Positions 31,942-41,597 of a stretch of 64,000 nucleotides of DNA are shown here, in pieces. The notes beneath the pieces are model-generated. The model did no database searches, was not told the origin of the DNA, and saw only the letters and a program-made list of their open reading frames with translations. Source of the stretch: Pseudomonas fluorescens (GTDB lineage Bacteria; Pseudomonadota; Gammaproteobacteria; Pseudomonadales; Pseudomonadaceae). Position numbers and translations under genes: made by a program. The stretch spans positions 1,335,501 through 1,399,500 of the forward strand of contig NZ_LR134318.1 in assembly GCF_900636825.1 (NCBI RefSeq), given 5' to 3'. Numbering within the stretch: the stretch's first letter is position 1; every line of letters starts with the position of its first letter.

Positions 31942-34583
31942 CAGCGTTTCACCAATCCAGTCAAGCCGCCCGCGATCAGGGCAGCAGTGTCGGCCAGCGC
32001 CACCAGCGGATCGAGTCCGGCGGGCACGGCCATATAACGAGGTTCCCAGTCAGGCTGGAATTTGTCTTTGAAACGGCGCAAGCCTTGGAAGTTGTACAGC
32101 TGCTCACCACGGCGGAATACCATCGAGCCCAGTCGCTGGGTCAGCGGTGCACCACGCCGGGGTTGCAACCCCGACAACGGCACCATGCCCAGGCTGAAGC
32201 GCGCGTATCCGTGACTCTTATAATGTTGAATCAGGCCGACCATCATGAATTCCATGGTCAGCTTCGGCGCTTCCGGGTGCGCACGCATCAGGTCGAGACT
32301 GGCCAGATCGTGGTTGTAGGTCTCGAGCAGATTGGCGAACGCCACCGGGCGACCTTCGAAGCGAATCACCGCGATGCGGAAATGCTTCAGGTAATCGTCG
32401 CTGAAACGGCCCAGGGAGAAACCTTTCTCGCGCACATTCTTGCCGGTCAGCCAGGCATCGGAAATCACCTTCAGCTCATCCATCGGCGCCTGCCCCGGTT
32501 CATGGATTTCCAGCGACAAGCCATCGCGGGTGCCTCGGTTCCAGGTGTAGCGCAGATCCTTCATCTCTTTGCCCTTGGCTTCGAGGTCAAAGCGCAGCAG
32601 ATCGACCCGGGCTTCCTCGCCAAGCTTGATCGCGGTCAGGCCGATGTCCATGTAGTACGGCAGATTCTCCGCGCGCACTTGGTAGAACACCGGCCGAGCG
32701 TGATGGATGTCGCACAGGTCGCGGAACTGCCAGATCATCTCGGCGCGTTGTTGGCTCGGCCCGATCGGGTCGTACAGCGCAACGAGACTGCGGCCACGAC
32801 GGGCGTACATGAGAAAGGCCTCGTCGTTCGGGTGAAATAGCAGCGCTTTGTCACCGGTCAAGGCAAGGCCGCCGTCGGGTTGCGATGAGGCCATCAGTAT
32901 TTTGGCTGCGCGATCCAGTTCGTCACGTGTCGGCAGATGAATGACCGGGCGCGCGGTGCGCAGCAGCCAGGTCAGGGCGATGACCAGTAAAAGCACGGCG
33001 GCCCCGAGCAGGGAGCGCAGGCCCCGTGGCGCGTCGGCGTCGAGCGTGAACTGCCACCACAGTTGATGGCTGTACGGCACGTCTTGATAGGCGAACAGCA
33101 GCAGCCACGTCGATGCGCCAAGTACGCACAGGCTGGCCACCAGATACAGCGGCGAGAAAGGCAGTTCGGTCAGACGGCTCGGGCGATAGAACGAACGGCG
33201 GAATACACCGAGCAGCGCAGCCGTCAGCGTCATCAGCGTGGCTTCTTCCCAGTCGAAACCTTTAAGCAGCGAGAGCAGGGCGCCGACCAGCAGCAGAATG
33301 GTGGTCAGCATCCACGCCGCCGACAGGCGCCGACGCAGGCCCTGCGCGAGCAACAGGCAAAGCACGCCGATCAGGCTGGCGCCGAAGTGCGACGCGTCGA
33401 CCAGACGATGCGGGATCAGAAAACCGATGTGCTCCAAGCGCGTGTCGATTTCCGGGGTGGCGCCGGAAAACAGCAGCACCACGCCGGACAAGAACACCAG
33501 CACCGCCAGAATCGGCGCAGCCAGACCGGAGGCTGCGCGCATCGTCTGGGTCTGAAACAGCCGCTGGCCTTCGTTGATCAGCAGCAGGACACAAGCCACC
33601 AGCAGCGGCAGCACCACATAAATCAGGCGATACAGCAGCAGGGCGGCGGCCAATGGCGCGGCGCCGAGCTTGTCGGCGAAAGCCGCCAGCAGGATCGCTT
33701 CGAACACGCCGACGCCGCCCGGCACATGGCTGAGTACACCGGCGGCCAGGGCCAACAGGTAGACCAGCAGGAATGGCGCAAAGGGCGGCGCTTCAGGTAG
33801 CAGCAAATACAGCACGGTGGCGGCAGCCGCGACGTCGAGTGCGGTGATCAGCAGTTGCAGGAGCGTCAGGCGGCGACCTGGCAAGCGCAGCGTGCGGCGC
33901 CCGGCTTTGACCAGCAGGTTGTCCGGGATCGGTTGTTCCGGCAAGCGGCGGCGATAGATGCCGACTGCCAGAATCGCGCCGAGCACCAGCACGGCGGCGG
34001 CGACGCTTCCCAACAAAACCTCCGACAGCCCCAGCGCCTGGGACGCAGCAGGCAGGTTGCTCAAGGTGGCCAGCGCAGCCAGCGGCGGCAAGGCGCAGCC
34101 CAGCGAGAGGCTGGCGAACAGGGTCATGTGCGCAACTTCCGACGCACCGACGCCCAATCGCGCATACAGACGGTAGCGAACCGAACCGCCCGACAGCAGC
34201 GACAGGCCAATCGCATTACCGATTGCAAACGCGGTGAAGCCGCCGAGCGCCAACATGCGTGGCGGTAAATTTACGCCGGCATAACGGCTGGCCGACCATT
34301 CGTAGCCCAACAGAATAATAAAGCCGATGACCGTCGCGCCGAGCGCGCCGAGGAGGGCGGGTTTCGGCACATCGAGAATCGAGTCGTGCAAGGCGTCGAG
34401 ATCGAGTTCGGCCAGCAGATGACGGCAGGCAATCAGCGCAATGGCGAACAGCAACAAAGTGACCGCCAGACCGATCGGTTGCCGGTATTTGCTCAACCGA
34501 TCAAGCAAGCGCAGGCGCTCGGGTTTGATCGGTTGTTCCGCTGTGACGGTGTCTTGTGGATCAGACGAGTTGGCGCGCATCAA
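31941..34583 (-). CDS. mprF: Aminoacyl-phosphatidylglycerol synthase/flippase MprF
   Basis: This 880-aa protein has about 14 membrane helices in the first ~540 residues (flippase and synthase membrane parts; SHVPGGVGVFEAI loop) and a cytosolic GNAT-like DUF2156 domain at the end (DKALLFHPNDEAFLMYARRG, MEFMMVGLIQHYKSHGYARF). It transfers an amino acid (alanine or lysine) from tRNA to phosphatidylglycerol, which lowers membrane charge and raises resistance to cationic peptides. It forms a two-gene operon with the hydrolase downstream. Confidence 0.93.
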   Translation of the reverse strand: MMRANSSDPQDTVTAEQPIKPERLRLLDRLSKYRQPIGLAVTLLLFAIALIACRHLLAELDLDALHDSILDVPKPALLGALGATVIGFIILLGYEWSASRYAGVNLPPRMLALGGFTAFAIGNAIGLSLLSGGSVRYRLYARLGVGASEVAHMTLFASLSLGCALPPLAALATLSNLPAASQALGLSEVLLGSVAAAVLVLGAILAVGIYRRRLPEQPIPDNLLVKAGRRTLRLPGRRLTLLQLLITALDVAAAATVLYLLLPEAPPFAPFLLVYLLALAAGVLSHVPGGVGVFEAILLAAFADKLGAAPLAAALLLYRLIYVVLPLLVACVLLLINEGQRLFQTQTMRAASGLAAPILAVLVFLSGVVLLFSGATPEIDTRLEHIGFLIPHRLVDASHFGASLIGVLCLLLAQGLRRRLSAAWMLTTILLLVGALLSLLKGFDWEEATLMTLTAALLGVFRRSFYRPSRLTELPFSPLYLVASLCVLGASTWLLLFAYQDVPYSHQLWWQFTLDADAPRGLRSLLGAAVLLLVIALTWLLRTARPVIHLPTRDELDRAAKILMASSQPDGGLALTGDKALLFHPNDEAFLMYARRGRSLVALYDPIGPSQQRAEMIWQFRDLCDIHHARPVFYQVRAENLPYYMDIGLTAIKLGEEARVDLLRFDLEAKGKEMKDLRYTWNRGTRDGLSLEIHEPGQAPMDELKVISDAWLTGKNVREKGFSLGRFSDDYLKHFRIAVIRFEGRPVAFANLLETYNHDLASLDLMRAHPEAPKLTMEFMMVGLIQHYKSHGYARFSLGMVPLSGLQPRRGAPLTQRLGSMVFRRGEQLYNFQGLRRFKDKFQPDWEPRYMAVPAGLDPLVALADTAALIAGGLTGLVKR

Positions 34584-34821
34584 TCACCTCTTGGATTGTG
34601 CGCGACAGGATGGAGGTATCCAGCCAAGTTACCAATCCCTGTAGAAAAAAATAATCACAAAATACTACGCCTCTCGTCGGGCATCGGCGAGGGCAGTTCC
34701 TGGATTGCAGAAGCCCTGTCTGCGACTCAAGCATAGTCGCAAGTCAGCGGTTCTGATGATCCCCAGCGGTTCACTGCACAGTGACAGATCATTGTTGCGA
34801 AAGGACTTTTTCGACAGATAC

Positions 34822-34853
34822 AAAAAAGGCCACTCTTTCGAGTAGCCTTTTTT
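34822..34853 (-). terminator. Terminator of the first initiator tRNA gene
   Basis: AAAAAAGGCCACTC and GAGTAGCCTTTTTT pair around TTTC; on the minus strand the stem is followed by TTTTTT directly after the tRNA. Confidence 0.88.
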
Positions 34854-34859
34854 GATGTT

Positions 34860-34936
<77 letters not shown>

Positions 34937-35116
34937 TCTGTGTGGCGGCATTCTACAGGCGAACGGCGAGGTGTCAACCGCTAATCCCATAAAGGGTCAA
35001 ATAAGTGTGCAATCGCGTCAAACGGTCGCAGGCGCTGCATTAACTTAAGGAAGTGCAACGAATTCCTGTTAGCGGATCGGCCTGGCAGTGATGTCGCTGA
35101 CAAAACAAGCGCGCAC

Positions 35117-35148
35117 AAAAAAGGCCACTCTTTCGAGTAGCCTTTTTT
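35117..35148 (-). terminator. Terminator of the second initiator tRNA gene
   Basis: This is identical to the terminator at 34822-34853 and lies directly after the second tRNA copy on the minus strand. Confidence 0.88.
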
Positions 35149-35154
35149 GATGTT

Positions 35155-35231
<77 letters not shown>

Positions 35232-35444
35232 TCTGTGTGTCGGCATTCTACAGAGGATCGCGAGGCTGTCAACCTTCAATGTGCATAAAAGTGTTCAGCT
35301 TCAATCGCTTAGCGCGTTTTCGGCGCTGTCGATTAGCGTGCAGGGCAGGCGGTGCAAGGCCTCCAGCTCTATTGACCATTGATTCGTGATTGAGAAAACA
35401 AATTCATACGACATTTCCTACGGTCGGAAAAGAACGTTCGACCA

Positions 35445-35460
35445 CTGGTGCTATATACAG
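35445..35460 (+). promoter_or_regulatory. LexA (SOS) box of dinB
   Basis: CTGGTGCTATATACAG is a CTG-N10-CAG LexA site 49 bases before the dinB start. It predicts SOS induction of this polymerase gene. Confidence 0.88.
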
Positions 35461-35509
35461 GTGTCAGTGAGATACTGCCGATCCGGCTTGCCACGTTTCC
35501 TTTTCTGAC

Positions 35510-36565
35510 ATGACTCAGCGAAAAATCATCCACATCGACTGCGATTGTTTCTACGCCGCCATCGAAATGCGCGATGACCCGCGTCTGGCCGGCAAGCCGT
35601 TGGCGGTGGGCGGTTCGGCGGACCGGCGCGGGGTTATTGCGACCTGCAATTATGAAGCGCGCGCCTATGGTGTGCGCTCGGCGATGGCCTCTGGGCATGC
35701 CTTGAAACTGTGTCCGGACCTGACCATCGTTAAACCGCGGATGGATGCGTACCGTGAAGCATCCAAAGAGATACACACCATCTTCACTGACTACACCGAT
35801 CTGATCGAGCCGCTGTCACTGGACGAGGCTTATCTCGATGTCTCCGATAGCGCGCATTTCGGCGGCAGCGCCACGCGCATCGCCCAGGACATTCGCCGGC
35901 GCGTCTCCAATCAATTGCACATCACCGTTTCTGCTGGCGTTGCACCAAACAAGTTTCTGGCGAAGATCGCGAGTGACTGGAAGAAACCCAATGGCTTGTT
36001 CGTGATCACCCCGGATCAGGTCGAAGATTTTGTCAGCGGTTTGCCCGTAAGCAAGTTGCACGGCGTCGGCAAGGTCACCGCTGACAAGCTCGGCAAGCTG
36101 GGGATTGTGGATTGCCAGCACCTGCGCGAGTGGGATCGGCTGGCGTTGGTGCGCGAATTCGGCAGTTTCGGCGAGCGCTTGTGGAATCTGGCCCGTGGGA
36201 TTGATGACCGACTGGTACACAACGACAGTCGTCGTCAGTCGATCAGTGTGGAAAATACCTACGACGTCGATCTGCCCGATCTGCGCAGTTGCCTGGACAA
36301 GTTGCCGGAGCTGCTGGAAACTTTGAAAACCCGCATGGCGCGAATCGACAGCAGTTATCGACCGGGCAAGCCGTTCGTCAAAGTGAAATTCCATGATTTC
36401 ACCCAGACCACATTGGAGCAGGCCGGGGCAGGGCGCGACCTGGGCAGCTATCAGTTGATGCTGACGCAGGCATTCAATCGCGGCGGCAAACCGGTGCGGT
36501 TGTTGGGGGTAGGGGTGAGGCTGGAAGATTTGCGCGGCGGGTTTGAGCAGATGGAGTTGTTCTAA
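35510..36565 (+). CDS. dinB: DNA polymerase IV
   Basis: This 351-aa Y-family polymerase has the catalytic motifs IIHIDCDCFYAAIEM (metal ligand D10) and LSLDEAYLDV, helix-hairpin-helix VSKLHGVGKVTADKLGKLGI, and the little-finger domain at the end. It does error-prone synthesis past lesions during the SOS response. Family length is about 350 aa, and the ATG at 35510 gives the full N-terminus. Confidence 0.96.
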   Translation: MTQRKIIHIDCDCFYAAIEMRDDPRLAGKPLAVGGSADRRGVIATCNYEARAYGVRSAMASGHALKLCPDLTIVKPRMDAYREASKEIHTIFTDYTDLIEPLSLDEAYLDVSDSAHFGGSATRIAQDIRRRVSNQLHITVSAGVAPNKFLAKIASDWKKPNGLFVITPDQVEDFVSGLPVSKLHGVGKVTADKLGKLGIVDCQHLREWDRLALVREFGSFGERLWNLARGIDDRLVHNDSRRQSISVENTYDVDLPDLRSCLDKLPELLETLKTRMARIDSSYRPGKPFVKVKFHDFTQTTLEQAGAGRDLGSYQLMLTQAFNRGGKPVRLLGVGVRLEDLRGGFEQMELF

Positions 36566-36571
36566 AGTTAA

Positions 36572-36654
36572 AAATCAAAAGATCGCAGCCTGCGGCAGCT
36601 CCTACATTGGGATGCGATCCCCTGTAGGAGCTGCCGCAGGCTGCGATCTTTTAA
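36572..36654. repeat. REP doublet between convergent genes
   Basis: AAAAGATCGCAGCCTGCGGC and its inverted copy (GCCGCAGGCTGCGATCTTTT) fill the gap between the ends of dinB and the lipoprotein gene. Confidence 0.9.
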
Positions 36655-36660
36655 TAGACG

Positions 36661-37614
36661 TCAGTTCGGTCCCGGATCAGCCACTAAACGCCCAGCGTCC
36701 TTGGTCAATGCCTTGAGAAATTCAGCCTGCAGTTCAGGATCATTGCGCGTCAGTTCGATCAGGCTTTGTTCGAGTTCGCTGGCTTCTTCTTCCAGGCCCA
36801 GTTCCGACAGGCGTTTGACCCGGTGCACCCACTGGCTCACCTCGTCATCTTCCAGATCGTCATAAATCAGCCCATGCGCCTCCAGCAGTTTGTCGCGAAG
36901 GTGGCCGCTGAGCATCAGGGTCGAGTCGGAATGCACATCGTCCTTGGCGTCTTCGACACTGATTTGCAAACGGCCGATATGATTGAGGTCATGTTCGGCA
37001 AACGGACTATCGAGCAAGTTCAAGCGCAGCACGCCATTGCGGTCGGTAGTCATGTCGAACGTCTGCTTGCCGGCCTTGACCTGCACCGGTCGCTCGCTCC
37101 ACGGCAGGCTCGAATACTCCGTGCGCTTGTCGCGCTGGACTTCATCGATGCCGGCGAGGTTTTGCTGCGCACGGCCGTTGGACTGCACGTTCATGAACGG
37201 GTTTAGCCCGGCAAAACCGTAGCTCAACCAGTCCTTGGTCACGCTGTCGGGCAGGCTGCCCAACGCAAACACATTGACCACGTTCGCGCCAACACCGCCG
37301 ACCACAGCCACAGCGCCAAGCGGAATCTCGTAAGCTTCGCGCCAGGGTTGGTAAGGTGTGTAACGGTCGTAACGCCGGGTGACCTCGAACTCGGTGACTT
37401 CGAAAGTCTTCTGTTCGTTGATCTTCACGCGACGTTGCGGCAGCTCAAGCACCTTGGGCTCACCGACATCAATCTGCAGGCTGTGGTCGAGCAGCTTTCG
37501 CTCGACCCGCTCTTCGTGCTCGCTGCGTTGTGACATTTGATTGGCACAGCCGCTGACCAGCAGGGCACCGCACAGGGCGGTGCCACCGAGGCCTAAGGTG
37601 TTTCGCTTGAACAT
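36661..37614 (-). CDS. Predicted outer-membrane lipoprotein of unknown function
   Basis: This 317-aa protein has a signal peptide and lipobox (GALLVSGC, Cys23). The mature part includes VTRRYDRYTPYQPWREAYEI and a glycine-rich hydrophobic stretch (GAVAVVGGVGANVVNVFALG). The second half is charged and helical (LSELGLEEEASELEQSLIEL). I do not recognise the family. It starts 17 bases downstream of the proS stop on the same strand, so it may be cotranscribed with proS. Confidence 0.8.
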   Translation of the reverse strand: MFKRNTLGLGGTALCGALLVSGCANQMSQRSEHEERVERKLLDHSLQIDVGEPKVLELPQRRVKINEQKTFEVTEFEVTRRYDRYTPYQPWREAYEIPLGAVAVVGGVGANVVNVFALGSLPDSVTKDWLSYGFAGLNPFMNVQSNGRAQQNLAGIDEVQRDKRTEYSSLPWSERPVQVKAGKQTFDMTTDRNGVLRLNLLDSPFAEHDLNHIGRLQISVEDAKDDVHSDSTLMLSGHLRDKLLEAHGLIYDDLEDDEVSQWVHRVKRLSELGLEEEASELEQSLIELTRNDPELQAEFLKALTKDAGRLVADPGPN

Positions 37615-37631
37615 GACGTCTCTATCTGGTT

Positions 37632-39347
37632 TCAGCGGCGGATACGGGCCTGCAGGAAAGACAGTACATCGGCGACCGGCAATGCTTGCGCCTCGCCTTC
37701 GGTACGACTCTTGTATTCCACGTTGCCTTCGGCGAGGCCGCGGTCGCTGACCACGATCCGGTGTGGAATGCCGATCAGCTCCATGTCCGCAAACTTGATG
37801 CCCGGGCTGGTTTTCTTGTCGCGATCGTCCAGCAGCACTTCGAAACCGGCCGCCGTCAATTCGGCGTACAGCTTGTCGGTGGCTTCGCGCACCTGCTCGG
37901 TTTCATAGCGCAGCGGTACCAATGCGATCTGGAAAGGCGCGAGGGTGTCGCTCCAGATGATGCCGTTGGCGTCGTTGCCCTGCTCAATTGCCGCAGCCAC
38001 CACGCGGGATACGCCGATGCCGTAGCAACCCATTTCAAGGGTGACTGGCTTGCCGTTCTCGCCCAGCACTTCGCACTTCATCGCTTTGCTGTACTTGTTG
38101 CCCAGCTGGAAGATGTGCCCGACTTCGATGCCGCGCTTGATTTCCAGAGTGCCTTTGCCATCCGGGCTTGGGTCGCCAGCGACGACATTGCGCAGGTCAG
38201 CAACGGTCGGAACTGGCAGATCACGCTCCCAGTTCACGCCGAAGTAATGCTTGTCGTCGATGTTCGCGCCGATGCCGAAGTCGCTCATCATCTCGACCGA
38301 ACGGTCGATGATGATCGGCAGCGGCAGGTTCAGCGGGCCGAGCGAACCGGCGCCGGCGCCAATCGCGTCACGCAGTTCGGCATCGGTGGCCATGACCAGC
38401 GGGCTGGCCACGCCAGGCTGGTTCGCAGCCTTGATTTCGTTCAGCTCGTGATCGCCACGAATCACCAGCGCGATCAGCTTGCCTTCTTCTTCGGCGCGCA
38501 CGATCAGGGTCTTGATGGTCTTTTCAATCGGCAGATTGAATTTTTCCACCAGCGCCGCGATGGTTTTGGTGTCTGGAGTGTCGACCAGACGCAGCTCTTC
38601 GGTCGGTGCAGGACGCGAGGTTTCGCGTGGCACGGCTTCGGCTTTTTCGATGTTTGCGGCGTAGTCGGAGCCGTTGCTGAAGACGATATCGTCTTCGCCG
38701 GACTCGGCCAGCACGTGGAATTCATGGGAGCCGGCGCCGCCGATCGAACCGTTGTCGGCTTCTACCGGACGGAATTTCAGGCCCAGACGCGTAAAAATGT
38801 TGCAATAGGCTTCGTGCATACGGTCATAGGTGACCTGCAGCGACGCCTGGTCGGCGTGGAAGGAGTACGAGTCCTTCATGATGAATTCGCGGCCGCGCAT
38901 CAAACCGAAGCGTGGGCGGATTTCGTCACGGAATTTGGTCTGGATCTGGTACAGGTTGATTGGCAGCTGTTTATAGCTGCTCAATTCGTTGCGCATCAGA
39001 TCGGTGATCACTTCTTCGTGGGTCGGGCCCGCGCAGAAATCACGACCGTGGCGGTCTTTGATGCGCAGCAGCTCAGGGCCGTATTCTTCCCAGCGCCCCG
39101 ATTCCTGCCACAATTCGGCCGGTTGGGTGCTCGGCATCAACACTTCCAGAGAGCCGGCAGCGTTCATCTCTTCGCGAACGATGGCTTCAACCTTGCGCAT
39201 GACCCGCAGGCCCATGGGCAGCCAGGTGTACAGGCCCGAGGCGAGTTTGCGGATCATGCCGGCGCGCAGCATCAACTGATGGCTGATCACGACCGCATCG
39301 GAAGGCGTTTCTTTCTGTGTGGCGAGCAAAAATTGACTGGTGCGCAT
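37632..39347 (-). CDS. proS: Prolyl-tRNA synthetase
   Basis: This 571-aa bacterial-type (ProS type 1) class II synthetase has motif 1 and 2 regions ([55 protein letters not shown]), the YbaK-like editing insert (about 230-390) and the anticodon-binding domain at the end. It charges tRNA-Pro and clears Ala-tRNA-Pro. The start is ATG 39347. An 825-codon plus-strand frame over proS and ampG is a shadow. Confidence 0.96.
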   Translation of the reverse strand: MRTSQFLLATQKETPSDAVVISHQLMLRAGMIRKLASGLYTWLPMGLRVMRKVEAIVREEMNAAGSLEVLMPSTQPAELWQESGRWEEYGPELLRIKDRHGRDFCAGPTHEEVITDLMRNELSSYKQLPINLYQIQTKFRDEIRPRFGLMRGREFIMKDSYSFHADQASLQVTYDRMHEAYCNIFTRLGLKFRPVEADNGSIGGAGSHEFHVLAESGEDDIVFSNGSDYAANIEKAEAVPRETSRPAPTEELRLVDTPDTKTIAALVEKFNLPIEKTIKTLIVRAEEEGKLIALVIRGDHELNEIKAANQPGVASPLVMATDAELRDAIGAGAGSLGPLNLPLPIIIDRSVEMMSDFGIGANIDDKHYFGVNWERDLPVPTVADLRNVVAGDPSPDGKGTLEIKRGIEVGHIFQLGNKYSKAMKCEVLGENGKPVTLEMGCYGIGVSRVVAAAIEQGNDANGIIWSDTLAPFQIALVPLRYETEQVREATDKLYAELTAAGFEVLLDDRDKKTSPGIKFADMELIGIPHRIVVSDRGLAEGNVEYKSRTEGEAQALPVADVLSFLQARIRR

Positions 39348-39442
39348 GGTTGGCCGTTGTCGGTTGCTATGACTGGAAATGACGCAGCAGTGTACCGGCG
39401 AGTGTTGCCGACGTACAGGCGTGCGGTCGGTGGGGCAGCACG

Positions 39443-39464
39443 ACGGCGGGATTCCTCCCGCCGT
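39443..39464 (-). terminator. GC-rich hairpin after ampG
   Basis: ACGGCGGG (39443-39450) and CCCGCCGT (39457-39464) form an 8-bp stem with a 6-base loop, 13 bases after the ampG stop. No T run follows, so its action as a terminator is uncertain. Confidence 0.35.
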
Positions 39465-39476
39465 TGGCGAAACGTC

Positions 39477-41036
39477 TTACGATTCTTCGACGGCAGACGT
39501 CGGCGCTGGCTCTGGAGTAGGTGTCGGGCCTGCGCGGCGGCTTTCCTGAAACCAGTGCAGGGCGATCAACAGCAGGGTCGGCACGCCAAGCAGCGCGGTG
39601 ATCAGGAAGAAACTGTGATAGCCGAACTTCTCTACCAGGACTCCGGAATAGCCGCCCATCAAGCGTGGCAGCAGGAGCATGATCGAGCTGAGCAACGCGT
39701 ACTGCGTGGCCGAGAACTTCAGGTTGGTCAGGCTCGACAGGTAGGCAACGAAGGCCGAGGTGGCGAGGCCGGAACTGAAGTTATCAAGGGAAATGGTCAC
39801 CACCAGCATTTGCAGGTTTGCGCCCATGTCCGCGAGCATCACGAACAGCAGGTTGGTCGCCGCCGAAGCGACGCCGCCGATAAACAGAATCGGCAGGATG
39901 CCGAAACGCACGATCAACAGTCCACCCATGCCGGCACCGACGAGGGTCATGATCAGCCCGAAAATCTTGCTGACGCTGGCGATCTGATCCTTGGTAAAGC
40001 CTTGGTCGATGTAGAAAACGTTGGCCATCACGCCCATCACCGTGTCGGACATGCGATAGGTGGCGATCAGGCCGAGCAGCAGCAATGCCTGCCAGCGGTA
40101 GCGCAGAATGAAGTCATTGACCGGCGTCAGCACCGGCGCCAGCCCGCGCCGACCCATGGCTGAGAGACACAGGCCGGTGAGGAGGGTGTAGAGGATAGCG
40201 CGCAGGAAGGCGCGGTCCTCGAGCAGCAGATCCAGCGGACTCATGTCGCCGAACAGCACGCCGGCGAAGTCGGTGTTGTACAGTTGGGTGAACATGGCCG
40301 GCACTGACACCAGCAATACGATCAGCACGAACACCGACATCAATTGATGCATGAACGTGTAGCGACCTGCTTGCAACTGCGTGCGCAGCGGCACCGGCGG
40401 TTCGCGCATGAACAGCGTCGTCAGCAGCGCGGGCACCATCAATGCACCGAACAGCACGTAAGTGCCGGTCCACGCTGCGTGCTTGTAGTTGAAACCGGTG
40501 GAGCCGAAACCTTCAGCGAAGAACAACGCCCCGGCGGTGGCGAGCAGGGCCGCGACACGGTAACCGGACATATAGCTGGCGGCGAGGGCGGCCTGGCGGC
40601 TGTCGTCGGCGATTTCCAGGCGATAGGCGTCGACCGCAATGTCCTGAGTGGCGGAGGCGAAGGCGACGACGACGGCGATGGCGATCAGCCAGGACAAGTG
40701 CTTTTGCGGATCGCAGAAGCCCATGCCGATCAGGCCGAGAATCACCAGCGCTTGCGACAGCACCAACCACGAGCGGCGTCGGCCGAGCTTGCCCAGCAAG
40801 GGCAGGCGCCATTGGTCGAGCAGCGGCGACCAGACCCATTTGAACGCGTAGGCCAGGCCGATAAGGCTGGCGTAACCGATGGTTTCGCGGGCGACACCGG
40901 CCTCACGCAGCCATACCGACAACGTTGAAAACACCAGCATGTACGGCAGGCCGGCAGCGAAACCGAGCAACAACAGCACGAGCGTCGAAGGACTGGCATA
41001 GGCGGCGAGCGCGGCGCGCCAGGTTTTACGGGGCAT
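39477..41036 (-). CDS. ampG: Muropeptide permease AmpG (MFS transporter)
   Basis: This 519-aa integral membrane protein has about 14 helices and AmpG marks: an opening VLLLLGFAAGLPYMLVFSTL, then SVWLREAGVARETIGYASLI and WSPLLDQWRLP. It imports anhydro-muropeptides for cell-wall recycling and so feeds induction of AmpC-type beta-lactamase. The proline-rich acidic tail is not conserved in length. Confidence 0.9.
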   Translation of the reverse strand: MPRKTWRAALAAYASPSTLVLLLLGFAAGLPYMLVFSTLSVWLREAGVARETIGYASLIGLAYAFKWVWSPLLDQWRLPLLGKLGRRRSWLVLSQALVILGLIGMGFCDPQKHLSWLIAIAVVVAFASATQDIAVDAYRLEIADDSRQAALAASYMSGYRVAALLATAGALFFAEGFGSTGFNYKHAAWTGTYVLFGALMVPALLTTLFMREPPVPLRTQLQAGRYTFMHQLMSVFVLIVLLVSVPAMFTQLYNTDFAGVLFGDMSPLDLLLEDRAFLRAILYTLLTGLCLSAMGRRGLAPVLTPVNDFILRYRWQALLLLGLIATYRMSDTVMGVMANVFYIDQGFTKDQIASVSKIFGLIMTLVGAGMGGLLIVRFGILPILFIGGVASAATNLLFVMLADMGANLQMLVVTISLDNFSSGLATSAFVAYLSSLTNLKFSATQYALLSSIMLLLPRLMGGYSGVLVEKFGYHSFFLITALLGVPTLLLIALHWFQESRRAGPTPTPEPAPTSAVEES

Positions 41037-41079
41037 GGGCTGAAGTCTGCCTCAAAATTGCGAAAACAAAGCGCGCACT

Positions 41080-41433
41080 CTAACCGCTGTGCTCTACCGG
41101 GCGCCAGCCATGACGCTGAATATCCACACGATTGTTCAGGATGGTAATGCCTTCCATGCGCAGTCGTGCACGTTGTTCGTCGCCCGATGCGCTGCCCGTT
41201 GGCAAGCTGATCCGGCCGCCGGCGCCGAGCACGCGATGCCACGGCAACTTCGTATCACCGGGCAATTGGCTCAGGGTGCGGCCGACCCAGCGGGCGGCGC
41301 GGCCCAGCCCGGCAAGTTCCGCCAGCTGACCGTAACTGACCACTTTGCCTTCGGGCACTTGTGCCAGGGTCGAGTAGAGCGCCGTGCGTCGGATTTGCGC
41401 TTCGCTGTCATCTGCATGGATCCGGTCTGTCAC
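41080..41433 (-). CDS. Alkyltransferase-like protein (ATL)
   Basis: This 117-aa protein has the O6-alkylguanine-DNA alkyltransferase fold, but the active-site PCHR motif reads PWHRV with Trp65 in place of Cys. That is diagnostic of ATL proteins, which bind O6-alkylguanine and pass it to nucleotide-excision repair. The arginine-finger region GLGRAARWVGRTLSQLP is intact. Confidence 0.92.
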   Translation of the reverse strand: MTDRIHADDSEAQIRRTALYSTLAQVPEGKVVSYGQLAELAGLGRAARWVGRTLSQLPGDTKLPWHRVLGAGGRISLPTGSASGDEQRARLRMEGITILNNRVDIQRHGWRPVEHSG

Positions 41434-41597
41434 GGGCGTAGTTCCTCAACATGGGCGAAATAAGCGCGTTCAGGGTAGCCCGTCGCTGCGCAGTTGAGAA
41501 ATGAACTCATCGGGATTCGTCCGGTCAGTGCTTGTCAGAGGTTTATTCCTACGGATAATGCCGACCTTTTCTCGCAAATTTGAGCCTAAATTCGCTT

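Noticed and set aside
37686..40163. 825-codon plus-strand frame over proS and ampG
   Set aside because: It spans two strong minus-strand genes and the gap between them; its composition is shadow-like.
41080..41433. Active O6-methylguanine methyltransferase (Ogt)
   Set aside because: The catalytic Cys is Trp (PWHR), so it is an alkyltransferase-like protein.
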